A stretch of DNA of 64,000 nt from NCBI GenBank assembly GCA_902527245.1, contig CABZOI010000001.1, positions 221,267 through 285,266 on the forward strand. Reading direction: 5' to 3'. Origin of the DNA: an uncultured SAR92 cluster bacterium (GTDB taxonomy: Bacteria; Pseudomonadota; Gammaproteobacteria; Pseudomonadales; Porticoccaceae). The notes under the pieces were generated by a model, which searched no databases, was not told the origin of the DNA, and saw only the letters and a list, made by a program, of their open reading frames with translations. Of this stretch, positions 59,236 through 64,000 are shown in pieces; positions within the stretch are counted from its first letter, which is position 1; each line of letters starts with the position of its first letter. Both the position numbers and the translations under genes were made by a program.

Positions 59236-60618
59236 TCAAAAAGTCCAAGACACGGAACTAGATATCCTAATATCATTATCAAAAAAACTTAAAGGTGATG
59301 ACAACCTTCCATTGATGATAATAATTTGCGTCGTTAAAGAAATATCATCTGTTATTTTGTACTCGCCAGTGGCTGAGGAAATAAGATATTGATTGTCAAT
59401 GTCACCTTGCATACTGATGGAGCCATTCAACGTTTCACTCAAGAATGTCTTACTATATCGCATTAACCAAGTGCCAAAACTTTTGTCTCTTTCAGTCTTA
59501 GTGTCTATTGAACTAGAAATCTCTTTTTCAACAGAGATGCTCACACTGTAATTATTGGTAGCTGAACCATATTCAAGCCCCAATGAAGTTCCCAAATAAT
59601 CACTTTTAGCATCAATCATCAAAGGATTTGAAATCAGACCCTGAAGACCCATGTTATTTTCAAATTTGTTTTGGCTGTATGCTATATCGATAGTGAAAAG
59701 GAAATTTCTGTACGACTGTTCACCTGCAAAACCATACAAATTAAAATATCGATGAACTGGTGAAAAATCAGCTGAAAAATCATATCTTCTCTGATTATCA
59801 ATTAACCTAGCAGCGATTAGCGAAAAGCTGCTATTTTGGTAATCCTTACTTAGATTCAATCCAATTTCATAGAGTGTCTCGTCAATCTGATGCTTTTTAA
59901 ATAACTCTAATGAAGTGCTATAAAATATTGATCCAATCGGAGGAAGTGGATCAAACTGTGGATCCAGAGTTAAAAAAAAAGATAAAGAAGAATCAAGTGA
60001 GTACATATCAAACCTCATCATTGATTGGTTTAGCCGAATATCTTCAATATCTATAATACTGAAGTCTACAAATTCAATTGGATTAATAATGTCCAATACA
60101 GAATTGCCAAGCGTTTTTCCCCAAGTGATGGTTTGCCGGCCTAATTTCAAACTGGAATTTTTGAAACTCCTTTGGACAAAAAACTCATTAATTCTTGTAG
60201 TTGCAGTGTTGGACGAATCCTCATGGATCTGATCACCTTTGAAATAGGTCTCCCCCTGCCAACTAGCTTGAAAATACAAATTTTTTGCAAGCTCATCTCT
60301 TACCTTCAACGATATTTTTGTTCGATTATTTTCTAGTGTCCTATTTTTTCTGAATTGTTCGCCTTCACCGATATCAATGTTGTGAGAATTAATTTGACCA
60401 AGAAACTGATGACTGAGAGTGAAGACAAAAGCTTTTTCTTTATTTTCATCGAGTTCTTCAAAGTCGAAGATTTCTTCTGAGAAGTCCTCTAGGTCAAGAG
60501 AGTCTCCATCTACATAATCTTCAATGTAGGCCTGGTCGCTTAGAAGTGATTCTGTATAAAAAACGGATAACACAAAAAAGATAGTAACAATATTGAATTC
60601 AGTTCGATTCATTATCAT
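59236..60618 (-). CDS. Predicted outer-membrane beta-barrel protein (DUF1302-like)
   Basis: 460 residues. Signal peptide (about 1-27), a highly acidic stretch (~residues 30-62, mostly Asp/Glu), then amphipathic beta-strands to a terminal Trp-Thr-Phe, the BAM signal. LKLGRQTITWGK followed by IINPIEFVDF resembles the G-R-Q-x-x-x-W-G...NP pattern of DUF1302-type barrels. It is the last gene after the LolA-like and RND genes, so it may be their outer-membrane partner. Substrate unknown. Confidence 0.75.
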   Translation of the reverse strand: MIMNRTEFNIVTIFFVLSVFYTESLLSDQAYIEDYVDGDSLDLEDFSEEIFDFEELDENKEKAFVFTLSHQFLGQINSHNIDIGEGEQFRKNRTLENNRTKISLKVRDELAKNLYFQASWQGETYFKGDQIHEDSSNTATTRINEFFVQRSFKNSSLKLGRQTITWGKTLGNSVLDIINPIEFVDFSIIDIEDIRLNQSMMRFDMYSLDSSLSFFLTLDPQFDPLPPIGSIFYSTSLELFKKHQIDETLYEIGLNLSKDYQNSSFSLIAARLIDNQRRYDFSADFSPVHRYFNLYGFAGEQSYRNFLFTIDIAYSQNKFENNMGLQGLISNPLMIDAKSDYLGTSLGLEYGSATNNYSVSISVEKEISSSIDTKTERDKSFGTWLMRYSKTFLSETLNGSISMQGDIDNQYLISSATGEYKITDDISLTTQIIIINGRLSSPLSFFDNDIRISSSVSWTF

Positions 60619-60621
60619 GTT

Positions 60622-61506
60622 TTATATTTGGTCTCTAATATCCTTTAAATGAGCTTCTCGGAAAGCGGCATCTTCAAGAGATCTCTTAGTAAAAAAGTAC
60701 TCAGATACGATTATTCCATTATCAATACTGAGAAAGGCCATGTTGGATAACCGATTTGTGACCAAATTCATCATTGTCATTGATCGAGCCAACCAAACAT
60801 TGTTAACCCTCTCCACTCGCGAGCCAATCATACGCTTTATTTCATTATCATACTTATCATACATCTCACTCCTAAGAATCACATATCTGGTTTTATCAAC
60901 ATAGCTCACGGTTCTTGCATATCGAGTCCTAGCTTTACGTGATTTGTTTGGTATTGATTCGATCTGCCATACAAGCCGATCATTTATTTTCGTCTCACTC
61001 AGTATCCTAAAAGTGTATTCAGACAATTTACCTGTGTCTGTATCTTCAGTAGTAAACTCTGAGCCAAACAGTGAGGCAGGTTCTGAAGTTTCCTCATTGC
61101 CTCCAGCTATTCTTTTTACTTTGCCCAGTGCAGAAAGATAAAGCCACGTTTGGTTATCTTTAGCCTTATCATCATAGGAAAATGAGAGCATTCCTATGCC
61201 TCGTTCTGACAGGGGCTGGAGAGTAAAAGTGACTGTTTTATTGTCTCGATTTGATTCACCATAATTTATTGAAATGGATTCGAGGACCTTTACACGAGGA
61301 CGCTCAGTGCATGAAATCTTTTTATTCTGAATTCCGAAAGTGCAACTCGATAATTTTAGTTTCATAAAACTTGAATCATTAATAGCAAGCTGCTGATTGT
61401 CAACTAACTCCATGATGCTTCGAGCTTGAGGGTCATCGGAAAAATCCTGGCCCAATGAAGTCAGGCTTGTTGTTAATAAAAAGAAAAATAATTTTCTATA
61501 CTGCAA
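60622..61506 (-). CDS. Outer-membrane lipoprotein-sorting-like protein (LolA-like fold)
   Basis: About 294 residues. Signal peptide (LFFFLLTTSLTSLG), then a predicted half-barrel: DPQARSIMELVD start, many strands such as MLSFSYDDKAKDNQTWLYL, KVKRI, SLFGSEFTTED. This matches the COG2834-type proteins found with MMPL/RND pumps. I prefer the TTG at 61506 because GGAGG lies 5 nt upstream; an ATG at 61518 is the alternative. The gene overlaps the RND stop by 11 bases and is followed 3 bases later by the barrel gene. Confidence 0.82.
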   Translation of the reverse strand: MQYRKLFFFLLTTSLTSLGQDFSDDPQARSIMELVDNQQLAINDSSFMKLKLSSCTFGIQNKKISCTERPRVKVLESISINYGESNRDNKTVTFTLQPLSERGIGMLSFSYDDKAKDNQTWLYLSALGKVKRIAGGNEETSEPASLFGSEFTTEDTDTGKLSEYTFRILSETKINDRLVWQIESIPNKSRKARTRYARTVSYVDKTRYVILRSEMYDKYDNEIKRMIGSRVERVNNVWLARSMTMMNLVTNRLSNMAFLSIDNGIIVSEYFFTKRSLEDAAFREAHLKDIRDQI

Positions 61507-64000
61507 ATTTACCTCCATTAAAATTAAGTTCTCTCTCGACTCCAGATACCCCAAAAGTTGGTTTGAATAGTATTATCATTGCTGGGATAAGCAATAAGTC
61601 GCACAATAAAGCAAAAAATATGGCAAGAGATCCAAAAAAACCTACTTTTGCCAAACCTAAATACTCGGAAAAACTCAAGACGGCAAAACCTAAACCAATA
61701 ATCATAGTGGTAAACATCACCGCTTGTCCGACTTCACGGATCGCACTTTTAAGAGCTAAACCAATATCTTTGGTTTTTATTAATTCAATTCGATAATGCG
61801 TCATAAAATGTATTGTGTCATCTACGGCAATACCCAGAATGACAGGTGCAATTAGGAGAGTATCTGTGTCCAGAGGAATCACAAAAAGGCCCATCAAACC
61901 AAAGGCTAAAAATGCGGGTATTGCATTAGGTATCATGCCCATTACTCCTGCTCTAACTGAACCTAACGTCACAATCATTATCAAACTAATCAATCCAAGT
62001 GCTAAACTAAAGCCATCGAATTGAGACTTTGCGATGTCATCTGTAACCACCATCAAGGTAGCAATAGATCCAGTAAGATTGACTTCCAACTTTGGAAATT
62101 CACTCTTAGAGTTGGCGAATATCTTTTGAATCTGTATTTCAACATCATTAAATAATTCTTTATATTCGAAGGAACCCATGTTCTTAGCATTAACTGTGAT
62201 ATGTGATCTACTGTAGTCATCAGAAACAAGGCTTCTTCTCTCTGATGGATCTGCACTATTAAATAAAAATAAGAGTTGAGAGATCTCTCTCGCATCATCC
62301 GGGATTTTGTAAGCATCGTCTGAGTCATTCATTATTTTACGGGTTTCCTTAACAATATTTGCTAAAGAAAAAGTGCGACCTATTTTTTCTGGATAAGTCT
62401 CTTCCAGATATGTTTGTAAGCTATCGACTGCTTTAAGGACCGAGGGAGAATGCATACCGTTGAATTGTTTGGTATCTATCATTACTTCCATACTTTGCGA
62501 ACCGGACATTGATTCGTCTACTGTATTAACAGCGATACTGACTGGATGATCTGAACGGAATAGTCCAGCAATATTGGTGTCAATAACAATCTTGGTGGCA
62601 CCAAAGATACAAATACCAAAGATTACCGAGAAACAAGCCAATATGAGTTTAGGTCTTTGGAAAACAAAATTTGGAACTGACTCCAAAATATTTTGATGAA
62701 ATCTAACTACAACAAAAGTGAGACCAACAACGAAAATAATATAAAGCCCGACGAAAAGTTCAAAAGCATAAAATATCAAAGCCCCCAATAATCCGAGTAA
62801 CACAAGTCTGCTTGCTGCGTCCATCTTATTAGTGATATGTTTCAAAAGCTCGATGCGCGTCGAGGAATTTTTATTTACTTTGGGATGCCATACGTCTAAA
62901 AAAATTGGCAAAATAAATATCGTAAACAAAAATGCGAGGAACACACCTCCAGCACACATAAAGGCAAAAATTTTGATTGGTTCTAAACTCGAAGTTGCGA
63001 GAACTAAAATGCCGCAAGCTGTTGTCAATGTTGTCAGTAATATAGCCAGTCCAACCTGTTCATATGCTTTGGTCAATGCTTCTTTGTGGGACAAACCATT
63101 TCTTTGATAACTGAAATAAGAGCTCATTACGTGAACACAATCGGCAATGCCTACTGAAAATATGAGTAGGATTGTCAGCGCAATCATTGTCGTAATTTTA
63201 TAACCCAAGAGCGCAGTGATACCCCAGCACCAAATCACACTCGATGCGACAGTCAACATCGACCAGCTTAAGGCACTGGCTGATTTAAATAAAATCCAAA
63301 GAAGGCCAGAAAAAATAACGATCATTAGAAAACCAAGAATGGCCATTTGATCGAGACTGTCTTTTAATTGTGCTGTAATTGATGGCTCACCTACCGGATA
63401 AAAATCAAAGTGGGTCTCATATTGCTCATATACACTCTCTAATGATTTGCCAAATAAAAAATAATCACTTGGATCAACGTCTGCAAATTCTACTTTTTGA
63501 ACGACTGCTGATTTATCAAAATCTATATCAAAATCAGTAAAACCCTCATCCAATACTATGTCCAGTGAATCAAGTTCAGATGTAAATCCCTCCTTTTTCA
63601 CCAATCCAAAATCAGTCTCGATTACTAAGGCACCGGTGCTAAAGTCTCTGGAGTAGAAAGCGCTCACATAGTCAGGTTGGGATAACGCTTTCTCTTTAAT
63701 TGATCGCAAAAGTGACTCCTCATTAACCAAATCTCTAGGCACTATTAATTGCGAGACGAGGCCATCTGAATCGTTAATTTGTATTCTTAAGTTGGCTACA
63801 GATTTGACTTTGCGGATCCTACTTAGATGATTTTGATTACCCTCATCGTCAGAATCTTTCGCAGATAACTCTTCAATATTTTTGGTAAGTTCTTTGATCA
63901 TTGAGAGGGATTGAAATGAAAATACATCTCCATCCTTTGGTTTGTAAATTAGGAATACAGATCGATCGCTTCCAAATTGTCTTCTAAATTCATCGAGAGC
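61496..64000 (-). CDS. MMPL/RND-type membrane protein, N-terminus outside the window
   Basis: The frame stays open to the window edge, so the 5' end is missing; at least 834 residues remain. Before an internal Met (63901) there are 33 further in-frame codons including FGSDRSVFLIYKPKDGD, which belongs to the start of the first periplasmic loop. Two membrane bundles follow (~200-430 and ~600-760 of the visible part), with GIADCVHVMSSY and GIAVDDTIHFMTHY as the paired helix-4/helix-10 motifs. Such single-gene RND proteins with LolA-like partners are thought to move lipids or other hydrophobic molecules to the outer membrane; the substrate is unknown. Confidence 0.9.
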   Translation of the reverse strand, partial: ALDEFRRQFGSDRSVFLIYKPKDGDVFSFQSLSMIKELTKNIEELSAKDSDDEGNQNHLSRIRKVKSVANLRIQINDSDGLVSQLIVPRDLVNEESLLRSIKEKALSQPDYVSAFYSRDFSTGALVIETDFGLVKKEGFTSELDSLDIVLDEGFTDFDIDFDKSAVVQKVEFADVDPSDYFLFGKSLESVYEQYETHFDFYPVGEPSITAQLKDSLDQMAILGFLMIVIFSGLLWILFKSASALSWSMLTVASSVIWCWGITALLGYKITTMIALTILLIFSVGIADCVHVMSSYFSYQRNGLSHKEALTKAYEQVGLAILLTTLTTACGILVLATSSLEPIKIFAFMCAGGVFLAFLFTIFILPIFLDVWHPKVNKNSSTRIELLKHITNKMDAASRLVLLGLLGALIFYAFELFVGLYIIFVVGLTFVVVRFHQNILESVPNFVFQRPKLILACFSVIFGICIFGATKIVIDTNIAGLFRSDHPVSIAVNTVDESMSGSQSMEVMIDTKQFNGMHSPSVLKAVDSLQTYLEETYPEKIGRTFSLANIVKETRKIMNDSDDAYKIPDDAREISQLLFLFNSADPSERRSLVSDDYSRSHITVNAKNMGSFEYKELFNDVEIQIQKIFANSKSEFPKLEVNLTGSIATLMVVTDDIAKSQFDGFSLALGLISLIMIVTLGSVRAGVMGMIPNAIPAFLAFGLMGLFVIPLDTDTLLIAPVILGIAVDDTIHFMTHYRIELIKTKDIGLALKSAIREVGQAVMFTTMIIGLGFAVLSFSEYLGLAKVGFFGSLAIFFALLCDLLLIPAMIILFKPTFGVSGVERELNFNGGKFAV

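Overview
This is an A+T-rich stretch of chromosome (roughly 35-40% G+C by eye) from a gammaproteobacterium, probably a marine, compact-genome lineage. Gene order is strongly gammaproteobacterial: corB-ypjD facing ffh, rpsP-rimM-trmD-rplS, cyaY facing lptM-lysA-dapF-DUF484, hemC-hemD-hemX-hemY, pyrG-kdsA-eno-ftsB-ispD-ispF-pcm-nlpD, and proA-nadD-rsfS-rlmH-mrdA-rodA-mltB-dacA-DUF493-lipB-lipA. I cannot assign genus or family from sequence alone. There are no tRNA or rRNA genes, insertion sequences, phage genes or CRISPR arrays. Genes are packed with many 1-11 bp overlaps, and TTG start codons are unusually common (about ten likely genes against three GTG).

Layout. 1-2489: end of a TonB-dependent receptor, two divergent Nudix hydrolases, a gamma carbonic anhydrase. 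2509-8232: CorB-like ion transporter and YpjD facing ffh and the S16/L19 ribosomal operon. 8462-10414: a short RNase R. 10582-15328: lysine/DAP genes, frataxin, argH. 15514-19594: early heme operon. 19617-24806: lipoprotein M3 peptidase, then a tRNA wobble-modification pair (mnmC, trmL) around a flavodoxin. 24931-35752: a long + strand series from a ferritin-like protein through tilS, pyrG, kdsA, eno and isoprenoid genes to a DUF368 transporter and NlpD. 35759-37780: membrane pyrophosphatase. 38031-43314: RND efflux pair plus dinB. 43354-53324: lipoate and cell-elongation cluster. 53383-58662: sirtuin, ferrochelatase, prfC, an acyltransferase and an AI-2E family permease. 59236-64000: a beta-barrel, a LolA-like protein and an MMPL-type RND protein that runs off the window end.

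Most striking region: 58701-59127 (- strand). A small DUF4278-type protein (59 aa, three Tyr-Arg-Gly motifs) sits behind two tandem RNA elements matching the glutamine-binding glnA/Downstream-peptide aptamers known mainly from cyanobacteria and marine metagenomes. A near-consensus sigma70 promoter would start transcription at or next to the first nucleotide of aptamer 1, and a perfect intrinsic terminator closes the unit. This is a self-contained glutamine-sensing cassette with a cyanobacterial flavour in a proteobacterial chromosome.

The rest is largely housekeeping: translation (ffh, rpsP, rimM, trmD, rplS, prfC, rsfS, rlmH, tilS, mnmC, trmL), envelope growth (mrdA, rodA, dacA, mltB, nlpD, ftsB, kdsA, DUF368), cofactors (heme, lipoate, NAD, isoprenoid) and amino acids (lysA, dapF, argH, proA). 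All calls come from reading the sequence; no database search was run.
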